DNA of 64,000 bases from Nitrososphaerota archaeon (GTDB taxonomy: Archaea > Thermoproteota > Nitrososphaeria > Nitrososphaerales > Nitrosopumilaceae). The stretch spans positions 240,678-304,677 of the forward strand of contig JAGWFS010000002.1 in NCBI GenBank assembly GCA_028867785.1, in the 5' to 3' direction. Below are positions 8,414 through 18,049 of the stretch, one piece after another. A program made the translations under genes and the position numbers. The notes under the pieces are model-generated. The model saw only the letters and a list, made by a program, of their open reading frames with translations. It ran no database searches and was not told where the DNA came from. How positions within the stretch are numbered: the stretch's first letter is position 1; every line of letters starts with the position of its first letter.

Positions 8414-9223
8414 TTATTCTAAGATCGTTGCTTTCTTCAGACTTTTTGCAAATGAAGTGATCTTGCCTTGAATCTTTGCTTTGGGCGTCTCGGCTATCAA
8501 CCTCAAAAATGCACTTGCAACAATTATCGCGTCTGCGCCTGTCTGCAAGATTGATCTTGCCTGATCTGCATTATTCACTCCAAACCCAACTCCTAGAGGT
8601 ATCTTTTCTTCTAGGATCTTCTTTGCATTTTTTATGGCATCATGTGTGTACTGTTGAAACTTTTGCTGGGTTCCGCCTGTTGTTCCATACGTTGAAACTA
8701 GGTACACAAAACCAGTTGATGCCTTGGCAATTCTTCTTATCCTCTCTTCTGAAGTATTTGGCGATATGAGAAAAATGGCATCCATGTTATTTTTACGGAT
8801 TACATCGAGATACTGATCTGCCTCCTCGATTGCCATGTCCGGGAGTATTATCCCGTCTATTCCGGCCTTTTTCACCGTGGAGATGAACTTGTCATATCCT
8901 CTACTGTACAAAAGATTTGCATACGTCATCAAGACCAATGGGACATCTGTCTTGCTTCGAATCTTCTTTACTATGTTCAGAAACCTTTCTGGATTCATTC
9001 CTTTTTGTAATGAGTGAAAACTTGCACTTTGTATGACTGGACCGTCTGCCAGAGGATCTGAAAAGGGCAAGCCTATCTCAATAATGTCTGCTCCTCCCTT
9101 CACAAGGCTTTGTACTATGCTTACTGTCTCTTTGTCATTGGGATATCCAGCCATTGCATAGGCTATGAGTGCCTTTTCATTCCTAGATTTTAGTTCTGAA
9201 AATTTATCTCGAATTCTTGACAT
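8414..9223 (-). CDS. trpA: Tryptophan synthase alpha chain
   Basis: Cleaves indole-3-glycerol phosphate to indole and glyceraldehyde 3-phosphate; indole is channelled to TrpB. 269 aa TIM barrel. The catalytic Glu is in [16 protein letters not shown] and the catalytic Asp in [10 protein letters not shown]. Its start overlaps the end of trpB by 20 nt, which supports translational coupling and 1:1 synthesis. Last gene of the trpEGDCBA cluster. Confidence 0.96.
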   Translation of the reverse strand: MSRIRDKFSELKSRNEKALIAYAMAGYPNDKETVSIVQSLVKGGADIIEIGLPFSDPLADGPVIQSASFHSLQKGMNPERFLNIVKKIRSKTDVPLVLMTYANLLYSRGYDKFISTVKKAGIDGIILPDMAIEEADQYLDVIRKNNMDAIFLISPNTSEERIRRIAKASTGFVYLVSTYGTTGGTQQKFQQYTHDAIKNAKKILEEKIPLGVGFGVNNADQARSILQTGADAIIVASAFLRLIAETPKAKIQGKITSFAKSLKKATILE

Positions 9224-10406
9224 TTTCGCTCATGTATTTTTCTACCACTTCGACATCCTTGTCACCTCGTCCTGATAGCGTGACAACAATAGTTTCACTC
9301 TTTGACATCTTTTTTGCTAATTTTATTGCATATGCTACGGCATGCGATGACTCTAGTGCCGGTATGATTCCTTCATATTTTGAGAGCGCCAAGAAAGCAT
9401 GAACTGCATCACCGTCACTTACAGTATCGTATTTTACTCTTTTAGAGTCCTTAAAGTATGAGTGTTCAGGACCAACTCCCGGATAGTCAAGCCCAGCCGC
9501 TATGCTGTGGGTGTCCTTTATCTGCCCATGTTTGTCTTGTAGCAGATAAGTCAGCATGCCATGAAGAATTCCTTTTGATCCTGATGATAACGTGGCAGAA
9601 TGATGTTCTGTCTTGATTCCCTCCCCGCCTGCCTCTACTCCAAACATGGTTGTATCTTCATCAACTAGAGGATAAAACGTGCCAATCGCATTTGAGCCTC
9701 CACCGACGCAAGCTACTACGGAATCAGGAGACTTGTTCTTCAGTTCCTTCATTTGAGATAAAATTTCATCTCCTATTACTGCTTGAAAGTCTCTGACCAT
9801 TACCGGATATGGATGAGGACCTACGGCAGATCCCAAAAGATAGTATGTCGTATTTACATTTGTTATCCAGTCTCGTATTGCCTCGTTGATTGCATCCTTG
9901 AGTGTCTGTGTGCCTCCTTTTACTGGATGCACTTTAGTTCCAAGAAGTTTCATTCTAAAGACATTCAATCTCTGCCTCTGTGTGTCTTTGTATCCCATGT
10001 ATACTTCAGACTGTAATCCAAGAGCCGAGCATGCCATGGCAGTTGCTACTCCGTGTTGTCCCGCGCCTGTTTCGGCAATGATTCTTTTTTTCTTCATTCT
10101 CTTTGCAAGTAGTCCTTGTCCTAGTGTATTGTTGATCTTGTGGGCCCCGCCATGCAGCAAGTCTTCCCGCTTTAGGTATATCCTGGCACCTCCTACAAAT
10201 TCAGTAAGATTTTTGGCAAAGTAAAGAGGGGTGGGTCTTCCTGCATATTCTCTCAAGTAATAGTCTAATTCCTGTCTAAACTCCTTGTCATCTTTGAATC
10301 TCAGGTATGCCTCTTCCAGCTCCTCGACTGCCGGTACCAGGGTCTCAGGTATGAATCTCCCACCAAATTCTCCAAATTTGCCATCCTTTGGATATGCTAA
10401 TTTCAT
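9204..10406 (-). CDS. trpB: Tryptophan synthase beta chain
   Basis: PLP enzyme that joins indole and serine to tryptophan, 400 aa. The PLP lysine is in [22 protein letters not shown] follows, and the phosphate-binding loop is GGGSNAIG. The N-terminus ([20 protein letters not shown]) marks the TrpB1 class that pairs with TrpA. ATG 10406 overlaps the trpC stop in ATGA. Confidence 0.97.
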   Translation of the reverse strand: MKLAYPKDGKFGEFGGRFIPETLVPAVEELEEAYLRFKDDKEFRQELDYYLREYAGRPTPLYFAKNLTEFVGGARIYLKREDLLHGGAHKINNTLGQGLLAKRMKKKRIIAETGAGQHGVATAMACSALGLQSEVYMGYKDTQRQRLNVFRMKLLGTKVHPVKGGTQTLKDAINEAIRDWITNVNTTYYLLGSAVGPHPYPVMVRDFQAVIGDEILSQMKELKNKSPDSVVACVGGGSNAIGTFYPLVDEDTTMFGVEAGGEGIKTEHHSATLSSGSKGILHGMLTYLLQDKHGQIKDTHSIAAGLDYPGVGPEHSYFKDSKRVKYDTVSDGDAVHAFLALSKYEGIIPALESSHAVAYAIKLAKKMSKSETIVVTLSGRGDKDVEVVEKYMSENVKNSR

Positions 10407-11179
10407 ATTGCTGACACCAAACTTGAAACTAATCCCTTGATATCTTTACTCTTCATAATGCTGCTGCCTACAAGAAATGCACTGGCTCCGCACTGGCTCA
10501 GGAATCTGATGTTTTCAGGTGTTTCTATGCCACTCTCAGAGACTAGTATTCTGTTGTCTTTTTTATAACCGCCCAGAATTGACTGCGTTGTCTTTAGATC
10601 TATCTCAAGAGTGTCAAGATTGCGATTATTTATCCCGATCAAATCTGCCTGCGTCTTGACTGAATCTTGGAATTCCTTTTTTGTATGAGATTCTATTAGG
10701 ACGAGAAGGTTCTTCTTGTGTGCATAACTGATAAACTCGTCAATCTCTTTTGCAAAATTCTTGTCAAAAATTGATTGGATTAAAAGTACAATATCTGCTC
10801 CAAGTCTTTCTGCCGCCTCTATCTGCACCTTGTCTATGACTATATCCTTCATTAACATGGGTGCTTTTACATGTCTTCTGATCTCCATAAAATACTTGGG
10901 AGAACCATTGAAGAGATAAGGCTGTGTCAGTACAGAAAGCCCCATTGAACCTCCGTCTATCATTGATTTTGCGATTGAAACTGGATCAGAAACATGGCGT
11001 ATGTCTCCAAGAGATGGGGACGAAAACTTTACCTCTGTAATAAGTGACGCATGCGGATTTTTCTTGATTTCATTTATGATGTTTCTGTCAGATTTTTCAA
11101 GTCGATTCTCTATCTCGTATACTCCTTCACTGATTGCTTTTTGGGAGTTTCCTGCAAGTTTTTCTAGCATATTTTTCAA
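10403..11179 (-). CDS. trpC: Indole-3-glycerol phosphate synthase
   Basis: Closes the indole ring from CdRP, 258 aa TIM barrel. Signature residues: the Lys in TEVKFSSPS, the Lys in MLMKDIVID, Glu in LVLIESH, GINNRNL and SESGI. No TrpF domain is fused. The start is TTG 11179, whose TTGA overlaps the trpD stop; ATG 11170 is an alternative nine bases downstream. Confidence 0.95.
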   Translation of the reverse strand: MKNMLEKLAGNSQKAISEGVYEIENRLEKSDRNIINEIKKNPHASLITEVKFSSPSLGDIRHVSDPVSIAKSMIDGGSMGLSVLTQPYLFNGSPKYFMEIRRHVKAPMLMKDIVIDKVQIEAAERLGADIVLLIQSIFDKNFAKEIDEFISYAHKKNLLVLIESHTKKEFQDSVKTQADLIGINNRNLDTLEIDLKTTQSILGGYKKDNRILVSESGIETPENIRFLSQCGASAFLVGSSIMKSKDIKGLVSSLVSAI

Positions 11180-12219
11180 TTGCAGTGAATCTCCTCAATT
11201 TTACTGACATCCCCGCAGTGCTTGATAAAATTTCTAAAGAGTTCAAACGACTTTCCGCTGTGGATAGTATCAAACGCAATATCTATTGCCTCGTCAAATC
11301 TGTCTGTAACTCCTCCGACGACAAGACCTGCCGCCGCATTCAATGCCGTAACATCTATCATGGGTTTTTTTCCAGTGTTGTTTAGGACTGAAACAAATGA
11401 TCTGATTGCTTCGTCTTTGGTTGATATTTGGATGTCCTTGAGATTGGCTCTTTGCAATCCTAGTTCTGTAGGGTCTAAAATAAAACTGTGAATTTTTCCG
11501 TCTTTCAAGTAACACACTTGGTTCTTCGCTGTAGTCGACAACTCGTCTAACCCATCATCGGAGATTACGGTCATTACGTTTTCGGCCCCACGTGACTGTA
11601 GAAGTGTTGCAACACGTTGCAAATACGTTGGAGAAAACACGCCTATCAGTTGGTTCTTGACCTGTGCCGGATTACTCAATGGCCCAAGCAGATTAAACGC
11701 GGTTCTTATCCCGAGCAATTTTCGAGCCTCTGCAACATTTTTCATGGCAGGATGAAACTTCTGAGCAAACATGAATCCTATGTGGAATCTTTCAATCACT
11801 TCTCTGATCCTGCATGGCTCCATGTTTAGGTCATAGCCGAAATATTCAAAGATGTCTGCACTTCCGTTTATGCCTGAGGTTGATCTGTTGCCATGTTTTG
11901 CCACGTTTCCACCACTTGCTGCGATTACAAATGCCGAAGCTGTTGAGACGTTAAACGTGCGCATCTTGTCTCCTCCGGTTCCGCAGACATCAATTATCTT
12001 TCCGCTGCATTTTGGCGCAATACAAATAGAATGTGCTTGCATGACGTCAAGCATAGCCAAGAGCTCGCTGTCTGATTCTCCTTTTGCTGTGAGATTCCTG
12101 AGAAACTCGGTTGTCTCCTCAACCGAGCTCTTACCATCTAGTATCTCACTCACGCTGCTGCTCATCTCATCATAGCTCAAGTCTTTGTTGTGGGAAAGTT
12201 TTGTTAACGTCTCAATCAT
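11176..12219 (-). CDS. trpD: Anthranilate phosphoribosyltransferase
   Basis: Joins anthranilate to PRPP, 347 aa. The PRPP-binding loop is VCGTGGDKMRTFN, followed by NVSTASAFVIAASGG and the anthranilate-site sequence KHGNRSTSG. ATG 12219 overlaps the trpG end by 8 nt. It is a free enzyme here, not fused to TrpG as in enterobacteria. Confidence 0.96.
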   Translation of the reverse strand: MIETLTKLSHNKDLSYDEMSSSVSEILDGKSSVEETTEFLRNLTAKGESDSELLAMLDVMQAHSICIAPKCSGKIIDVCGTGGDKMRTFNVSTASAFVIAASGGNVAKHGNRSTSGINGSADIFEYFGYDLNMEPCRIREVIERFHIGFMFAQKFHPAMKNVAEARKLLGIRTAFNLLGPLSNPAQVKNQLIGVFSPTYLQRVATLLQSRGAENVMTVISDDGLDELSTTAKNQVCYLKDGKIHSFILDPTELGLQRANLKDIQISTKDEAIRSFVSVLNNTGKKPMIDVTALNAAAGLVVGGVTDRFDEAIDIAFDTIHSGKSFELFRNFIKHCGDVSKIEEIHCN

Positions 12220-12802
12220 TTTTAATCATCTTTATGAAATTGCCAAGAATTTTCTTGCCCTCCTCTGTCATGATTGACTCTGGATGAAACTGGACTCCTT
12301 CTATTAGGTACTTTTTGTGGCTTACTGCCATTATTTCCTTATCGTCTTGGGCCACTGCGGTTATTTCTAATTCGTCTGGAATTATTGTTTTATCTCCAAC
12401 AAGCGAATGGTATCTTGTCGCTCTAAACGGGTTTTGTACTCCATCAAATAACGATGACCTGTAGTGCTCGACCGGGCTTGTTTTTCCATGTCTGACATTT
12501 CCGGCATTTACGACCTTGCCTCCAAACGCATGTATTATCCCCTGGTGTCCCAAGCATACACCTAGTATTGGCTTTGTAGGTCCTATCTCTTTTATGACCT
12601 TGGTGCAAATGCCAAAATATTTTTCATCTTCTGGGGTTCCTGGTCCTGGTGAGATTATTATTGCGTCATAATTTTTCTCTTTGATCTCGTCTAGCGTTAT
12701 CTTGTCATTTCTGATCACGTCAGAGTCCACCCCAATCTCTCCTAGTATCTGTGCTATGTTATACACAAAGGAATCATAGTTGTCAATAATCAAAAATTTC
12801 AT
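12212..12802 (-). CDS. trpG: Anthranilate synthase component II (glutamine amidotransferase)
   Basis: Supplies ammonia to TrpE, 196 aa from ATG 12802 (MKFLIIDNYDSFVYN). Class I amidotransferase triad: Cys in LGVCLGHQGI and His/Glu in QFHPESIMT; the oxyanion loop is ISPGPGTPED. The open frame extends to 12862, but the N-terminus of the family and the ATGA overlap with the trpE stop fix the start at 12802. Confidence 0.95.
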   Translation of the reverse strand: MKFLIIDNYDSFVYNIAQILGEIGVDSDVIRNDKITLDEIKEKNYDAIIISPGPGTPEDEKYFGICTKVIKEIGPTKPILGVCLGHQGIIHAFGGKVVNAGNVRHGKTSPVEHYRSSLFDGVQNPFRATRYHSLVGDKTIIPDELEITAVAQDDKEIMAVSHKKYLIEGVQFHPESIMTEEGKKILGNFIKMIKND

Positions 12803-14157
12803 TTGGCGGCCTCCTTCAGTGCTGTTATCATTGCGTTTGCTTTGTGTTGGGTCTCCATCCATTCATTTTCCGCTATGGAATCTGAAACAATACCAGCTCC
12901 TGTCTGAATGAACCCACTGGTCCCATCCATGAAGATGGTTCTAATGGCAATAGCAAAATCACAGCATCCGTTAAAAGAAAAGTATCCTACAGCTCCTGCA
13001 TAAGGACCTCTTGCGCCCGGTTCTAATTCGTCTATTATTTCCATAGCGCGAATCTTGGGTGCGCCTGAGACGGTGCCTGCAGGAAAGACTGCTTTTATTG
13101 CATCAAACATGTCATATTTTCTGTCAAGTGTACCAACAACATGAGTCACCATGTGTTGCACGTGGCTGAATCTTTTCACTGACATTAGCTCCTTTACATG
13201 TACAGAGCCATATTTGCAAACCCGACCTATGTCGTTGCGGCCCAAATCTACCAGCATGGTGTGTTCAGCCAGTTCCTTTTCATCATGAAGCATTTCGTTC
13301 TTCAGGCTTTCATTTTTCTTTTCATCGTTTGTAATGGGACGTGTTCCGGCTATTGGAAAAGTTTCAACAATATTTTCTGTTATGCGTAACAACATCTCCG
13401 GGCTAGAGCCTATAATCGTTCTTTCACCTAGTTTCATGTGATAAAGATATGGTGAAGGGTTGATCTGCCTAAGAGCTTTGTACACCTTGAGTAAATCGCC
13501 ACTTGCATTGAAATTGAATTTTCTTGAAAGTACCACCTGAAAAATATCTCCATCGAGTATGTATCGCTTTGCCTTGCTTACCATGTCCTCAAAATGATTC
13601 TTGTCTAGGTTTTCCCTAATCTCCGATACTGAAAATGTACCAAAATACGTATCTTCATTGGAGAACCTCTGTAGGTTGTTTGTATCATAATAAAAATAAA
13701 ATATTTTTTTCTCCTTGTTGTCATAGAGTATTCCATCATCGTATACGCCAAACTCCATCAAAGGTAACTTGTTTTCAATATGCGATTCTGGAATGTCCTC
13801 CCACAATCTGATGGCATCATAATTGATGGCACCCACGGCACCGCCCACGTATCGGTATTTTTGATCGGGGACCCGGCGTTGTATGAATTTCTTGATCTCT
13901 GATAACGGATCTTGTGTCTTGATGGTGGTTGTTGAACCATTCTTGTAATGGAGCGTTACTCTGTCTGAAAATCCCTTTATCACTATTGCAGGATCGAATC
14001 CCATGATTGAGGTTTCTGCAAGTTCTTCAGGCCCGGTTAGTGATTCAAAGAGGAAAGAATGGTCAAAATGTCTTGAGATCTTGCTATACAAGTCAAATTG
14101 GGAGCCAGGGTAGTCTAGGGGTATTACTTTAAGATTTGAATGCCCAAATGTGGCCAC
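12799..14157 (-). CDS. trpE: Anthranilate synthase component I
   Basis: Makes anthranilate from chorismate with ammonia from TrpG, 452 aa. C-terminal chorismate-binding motifs: FPIAGTRPITNDE, MLVDLGRNDIGRV, FPAGTVSGAPKIRAMEIIDELE and the IQTGAGIVSDS end motif. The open frame reaches 14268, but that would put the gene over the promoter of its divergent neighbour. A TATA-like box (14181-14193) lies about 24-26 nt before GTG 14157, giving a leaderless start and usual family length; I chose this. First gene of the trp operon. Confidence 0.9.
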   Translation of the reverse strand: MATFGHSNLKVIPLDYPGSQFDLYSKISRHFDHSFLFESLTGPEELAETSIMGFDPAIVIKGFSDRVTLHYKNGSTTTIKTQDPLSEIKKFIQRRVPDQKYRYVGGAVGAINYDAIRLWEDIPESHIENKLPLMEFGVYDDGILYDNKEKKIFYFYYDTNNLQRFSNEDTYFGTFSVSEIRENLDKNHFEDMVSKAKRYILDGDIFQVVLSRKFNFNASGDLLKVYKALRQINPSPYLYHMKLGERTIIGSSPEMLLRITENIVETFPIAGTRPITNDEKKNESLKNEMLHDEKELAEHTMLVDLGRNDIGRVCKYGSVHVKELMSVKRFSHVQHMVTHVVGTLDRKYDMFDAIKAVFPAGTVSGAPKIRAMEIIDELEPGARGPYAGAVGYFSFNGCCDFAIAIRTIFMDGTSGFIQTGAGIVSDSIAENEWMETQHKANAMITALKEAAK

Positions 14158-14180
14158 CCATGACAAGACTCCTTTCTGAC

Positions 14181-14244
14181 TATATTTAAAAATTAAGCCG
14201 TCTTTTGAGGCCAAAATTACCGTATGGTACGGTACCTTTATATG
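14181..14244. promoter_or_regulatory. Divergent promoter region of the trp operon and the 14267 gene
   Basis: Two TATA-like boxes face away from each other. TATATTTAAAAAT at 14181-14193 serves trpE on the minus strand (GTG 14157). CTTTATATG at 14236-14244 serves the small gene on the plus strand (ATG 14267). Both spacings fit leaderless transcription. I see no TRAP-like repeat, T-box or leader peptide for trp control. Confidence 0.6.
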
Positions 14245-14266
14245 CAATTGAGACGATCTGTATGCC

Positions 14267-14485
14267 ATGTCTCAGATATTGGTCCCCAGAACGGATGGAC
14301 GTAACGTCTTGCTCTTCCAGGACCTGTATTTTTCCAAGAAAAAAGTCCAGGTAAAATCTACAGTAAAGGAGGCCGCATGCGTCATATGCGATAAGAGCCT
14401 AGACGAGGGTATTTCAGTTACTGCAAAAAAACTGGGAGAGAAAATGAGGTTTTTCTGTCAATATCATCTTCCAAAAAACTATTGA
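14267..14485 (+). CDS. 72-aa putative zinc-binding protein
   Basis: Unknown function. The C-terminal half carries Cys38-X2-Cys41 (ACVICDK) and Cys64-X2-His67 (FFCQYH), a likely single zinc site. It starts 25-27 nt after a TATA-like box. It is divergent from trpE and convergent with ilvD (16 nt between stops). The Cys/His layout resembles the 72-aa protein at 3480-3698, but the rest of the sequence differs. Confidence 0.75.
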   Translation: MSQILVPRTDGRNVLLFQDLYFSKKKVQVKSTVKEAACVICDKSLDEGISVTAKKLGEKMRFFCQYHLPKNY

Positions 14486-14501
14486 AAGGATCTTTTAATT
14501 T

Positions 14502-16178
14502 CTACCACTTGGGTCTGGTTATTGCGCCTTCTGACGCCGAAGTAACAAGCGACGCAAATTTTGCCAATGCGCCGTTTTCATAATTGGGTTTTCTTGGCCT
14601 CCACTGCTTTCGGCGCTCTGCAATCTCATCCTCGGATATCATGATGTCCATGCTGTTTTTTGCAATGTTAATTCTTATCTCGTCTCCGTCTTTTACTAGT
14701 GCAATGTTTCCTCCCACCGCTGCTTCTGGAGATGCATGGCCTATCATCAGTCCTCTTGTAGCTCCTGAAAATCTGCCGTCTGTTACTAGTGCTACTTTTT
14801 CTCCTAGTTTTTGTCCGACTAAAGCTGCCGTTACTCCAAGCATCTCCCTCATGCCAGGACCGCCCTTTGGTCCCTCGTATCTTATTATGACCACATCGTG
14901 TTCTTTAATCTCGCGTCGTGATATTGCATCAAACGCGTCTTCTTCTCTGTCAAACACTTTGGCTTTGCCTACGAATTCTATAGTGTGCATTCCAGCGACT
15001 TTGACCACTGCACCGCCTGGGGCAAGGGAGCCACGCAATATTGTCAAGGTTCCTACATCGTGAATCGGTGATTCTATGGGTTTGAGAACCTTTTGATTTT
15101 CGCTAAATGAAAGTTGTATTGCGTCCAAATTCTGTTTCATGGTTTTGCCTGTCACAGTCAGTGTATTTTCATTTAAGAGATTTTTCTTCTGTAAACTCTT
15201 CATCACTAATGGAACTCCTCCTATTTTATCTAGATCTAGCATAACATAAAATCCTCCCGGTCTCATGTCTGCAATATGGGGTGTTCGTTTTCTCACTTTT
15301 TCAAAATCCTCGAGGGTAAGGTTTATGCCAATCTCTCTGGATAACGCCAGTAGATGTAATACCACATTTGTTGAACCGCCTATGGCATTTGCAATGGTTA
15401 TTGCATTTTCAAATGCCTCGTACGTAAGAATGTCTTTTGGCCTTATTCCAATTTCAAGTAAATTCATCACAGCTTTACCACTGTTGTAAACAAACTTTTC
15501 TCTACGTGGATCCTCTGCAGGTGGAGAAGCACTTCCTGGCAGTGCAAGTCCTATGGCTTCGCTGATTGATGCCATGGTATTTGCAGTATACATTCCTCCA
15601 CAAGAACCTGCGTTGGGGCAAGCTACGTTTTCTAAATTTTTGAGTGCCTCAAGGGTCAGTTGACCGGCATCGTATGATCCTACTGCCTCATATACATCCT
15701 GGACTGTGACCTGTCTTCCTTCATAAATCCCAGGCATTATGGTTCCGCCGTATACAAAGACTGAAGGAATATTCAGACGCGCCATTGCCATCATAGATCC
15801 TGGAAGGCTTTTGTCACATCCTGCTATGCCAACAAGACCGTCGTATTGATGAGCCCTTACCATCAATTCGATAGAATCCGCTATGACCTCCCTGCTAACC
15901 AGTGATGACTTCATGCCCTCATGTCCCATTGCAATGCCGTCACTTACTGCAATGGTGGAAAACTCTCTTGGAGTTCCGCCTGCTTCTTGAACTCCGGCCT
16001 TTGCATGTAATGACAACCTGCCAAGATGGATGTTGCAAGGAGTTGCCTCGTTACCTGTATGTGATACTCCGATGAATGGTTTGCCAAGATCACTGTCTGT
16101 TAGTCCCATGGCCTTGTACATTGCCCTGTGAGGTGCTCTAGCAGGTCCCTCGACCACGTTTCTGCTTGATATTTCCAT
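14502..16178 (-). CDS. ilvD: Dihydroxy-acid dehydratase
   Basis: Fe-S enzyme that dehydrates 2,3-dihydroxy acids in valine, leucine and isoleucine synthesis, 558 aa. Cluster and metal motifs: GNEATPCN near the N-terminus, [12 protein letters not shown], and [16 protein letters not shown]-terminal GRFSGATRG and GHASPEA are also conserved. Starts at ATG 16178. The threonine ammonia-lyase at 43478 acts in the same route. Confidence 0.96.
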   Translation of the reverse strand: MEISSRNVVEGPARAPHRAMYKAMGLTDSDLGKPFIGVSHTGNEATPCNIHLGRLSLHAKAGVQEAGGTPREFSTIAVSDGIAMGHEGMKSSLVSREVIADSIELMVRAHQYDGLVGIAGCDKSLPGSMMAMARLNIPSVFVYGGTIMPGIYEGRQVTVQDVYEAVGSYDAGQLTLEALKNLENVACPNAGSCGGMYTANTMASISEAIGLALPGSASPPAEDPRREKFVYNSGKAVMNLLEIGIRPKDILTYEAFENAITIANAIGGSTNVVLHLLALSREIGINLTLEDFEKVRKRTPHIADMRPGGFYVMLDLDKIGGVPLVMKSLQKKNLLNENTLTVTGKTMKQNLDAIQLSFSENQKVLKPIESPIHDVGTLTILRGSLAPGGAVVKVAGMHTIEFVGKAKVFDREEDAFDAISRREIKEHDVVIIRYEGPKGGPGMREMLGVTAALVGQKLGEKVALVTDGRFSGATRGLMIGHASPEAAVGGNIALVKDGDEIRINIAKNSMDIMISEDEIAERRKQWRPRKPNYENGALAKFASLVTSASEGAITRPKW

Positions 16179-16261
16179 TAGATAACAAGAAAACTAGATT
16201 GCAGTATAATTTTAGCCTTCTTGAGAACCATGAGACATTCTGATTTTTGGGAAGCGCCTTT

Positions 16262-17851
16262 TCAGGGATTAGACTGGTTACTGTGAATTTTTGGCAGACT
16301 GATGATAAATGTTGTGCCATTGTTTATTCGGGTTTGTATATTTATGGAACCGCCATGTTTTTCTACAATACTTTTACAGCTTACCAGCCCCAAGCCAGTT
16401 CCTATCTGTCTTGTAGTAAATAGCGGCTCGAATATTTTTGGTAATACATCTTGAGGAATTCCATGCCCTGTGTCTTCTATCTCAATAGTTATTGCTTTTT
16501 CTTCATTTTTTGCTCTGATGTAGAGATTTCCTATTCCGTTCATAGCTTGAATTGAATTTAGGATCAAGTTTGAAAAAACTATCTCCATTTTAGATGCGTC
16601 GCATACTATGTTTATGTCTGCTTTAGGGAGATCTATTGTAACCTGTTGAACATTAATCTTGGATATGACTGCATCAAAAATGTCAAGCAGCGAACTATCT
16701 AAAAGCTCTAATGGTTTGGGCCATACGTATTCCAATACTTCTTCAATTTGATGAGATATCCTGACTGCAGCTCTCTCTATTCTTTCATAGTCTCCTCTTG
16801 TCTTGTCGTCTAAATTAATAGATCTCATCTTCATCAATTCTATGCTGTTTTTGATTACCGATAGCGGGTTTTTGAGGTCATGTGCAATACGGGCAGAAAG
16901 GACCCCCATATCGCTGATGCGCTTTATCTTTTGCTGCTCGATTTCCTCCTTTGCTGTGTAAATATCAGTCATATTTCTAAGCGAAGCTATACGACCAATT
17001 AGATTTCCATCCTTGTCATAAAGATTGGTGGCACTAAGCAATGTTGGAAAAATGCTCTCATCTTTTCTTTTAAGCCAGATCTCTCTGGTCTTTATTACTC
17101 CTGTATTCTTCCAGTCTTGCAACGCACCTTGCATATCCTTGATACTTCTTTCTGCAGTATGCGTGAACAATGATTTTCCAATAATATCATTTTTTGAATA
17201 GTAGAGATTTTCAGCATATGACTGATTGCAGTCTGTAATGATTCCGCTCATGTCAATTGTGCGCAGCAGGTCTGGGGAATTGTCATAAAGGCTTCTGTAT
17301 CTCTGTTTTGTTTCCAAGAGAGTATCATTTGCGGTACGAATCTGATCATATTGTTCCTGCAGGCTTTTTTCATGTTCTTCTAAAAGTTTTTGTGTATTGT
17401 GGATTTCAGAAATGTCGCGAATGGTGGTGTTGCTGCCAACCAAATTGCCATCTTCATCGTAGAGGCTAGTGGCGCTAAGAAGAGTAGGAAACATTTTGCC
17501 GTCTTTTCTTTTAAGCCAGATTTTCCTATCTCGGACACTCCCGCTCGTCTTCCATGTCTTAAACGAGTCCTTCAACGCGTCTAGGCTATCCTCTGCCACG
17601 TGTTCAAATATGGATGCACCGATAATCTCCTCTCTGAAATATCCCAGGGTGTTTGCATAGGTTTGATTGCAGTCTATTATGATTCCTTTCAAATTTATGG
17701 TGCGCAGCAGATCTGGTGAATTATCATACAAATTCCTGTATTTTTGCTCGGCTCTGTGGTAGCGTTCTATTATGGTGTCGAGATTCTGCTCAATAAAACT
17801 CTCATATTCGGCATGATCTTTCTCGATGTTGTATTTGGAATATGATTCCAT
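16262..17851 (-). CDS. Cytoplasmic PAS-PAS sensor histidine kinase
   Basis: 529 aa, no membrane segment seen. Order: short coiled lead, PAS 1 (about 40-155), coiled linker, PAS 2 (about 185-295), H-box with phospho-His in ARIAHDLKNPLSVIKNS, N-box (NLILNSIQAM), G-boxes (DTGHGIP, GTGLGL). The two PAS domains are near copies: both contain YDNSPDLLRTI, an IIxDCNQ motif and IWLKRKD. No response regulator is adjacent, so it is an orphan kinase. The ligand is unknown; redox or small-molecule sensing is usual for such PAS pairs. Confidence 0.92.
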   Translation of the reverse strand: MESYSKYNIEKDHAEYESFIEQNLDTIIERYHRAEQKYRNLYDNSPDLLRTINLKGIIIDCNQTYANTLGYFREEIIGASIFEHVAEDSLDALKDSFKTWKTSGSVRDRKIWLKRKDGKMFPTLLSATSLYDEDGNLVGSNTTIRDISEIHNTQKLLEEHEKSLQEQYDQIRTANDTLLETKQRYRSLYDNSPDLLRTIDMSGIITDCNQSYAENLYYSKNDIIGKSLFTHTAERSIKDMQGALQDWKNTGVIKTREIWLKRKDESIFPTLLSATNLYDKDGNLIGRIASLRNMTDIYTAKEEIEQQKIKRISDMGVLSARIAHDLKNPLSVIKNSIELMKMRSINLDDKTRGDYERIERAAVRISHQIEEVLEYVWPKPLELLDSSLLDIFDAVISKINVQQVTIDLPKADINIVCDASKMEIVFSNLILNSIQAMNGIGNLYIRAKNEEKAITIEIEDTGHGIPQDVLPKIFEPLFTTRQIGTGLGLVSCKSIVEKHGGSINIQTRINNGTTFIISLPKIHSNQSNP

Positions 17852-18049
17852 GTGTTACCTCTCCAGATCATGACACCAGAAAACGTGTTTTTTCTGTTGT
17901 GTAAAAGCTGCAAACTCGTTCATATTTTTATTTTCTTGTTCTGTTATAATCAATGATATGACTTTTGGTCTGAACAAGCTGGGTACAACACCTGTAGTCT
18001 GGAAGGAAAGTCTGGAATTTGTATATTTTATTGTGGCATGTGATATGAA

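Noticed and set aside
12803-12862. N-terminal extension of TrpG to 12862
   Set aside because: The family starts at MKFLIIDNYDSF and the ATGA overlap at 12802 is typical for this operon.
14158-14268. N-terminal extension of TrpE to 14268
   Set aside because: It would run over both divergent TATA boxes; GTG 14157 fits leaderless spacing and family length.
17869-17955. 28-codon ORF with a CKSC knuckle
   Set aside because: Only one Cys pair, a strongly hydrophobic end and no TATA box; chance is likelier than another zinc microprotein.
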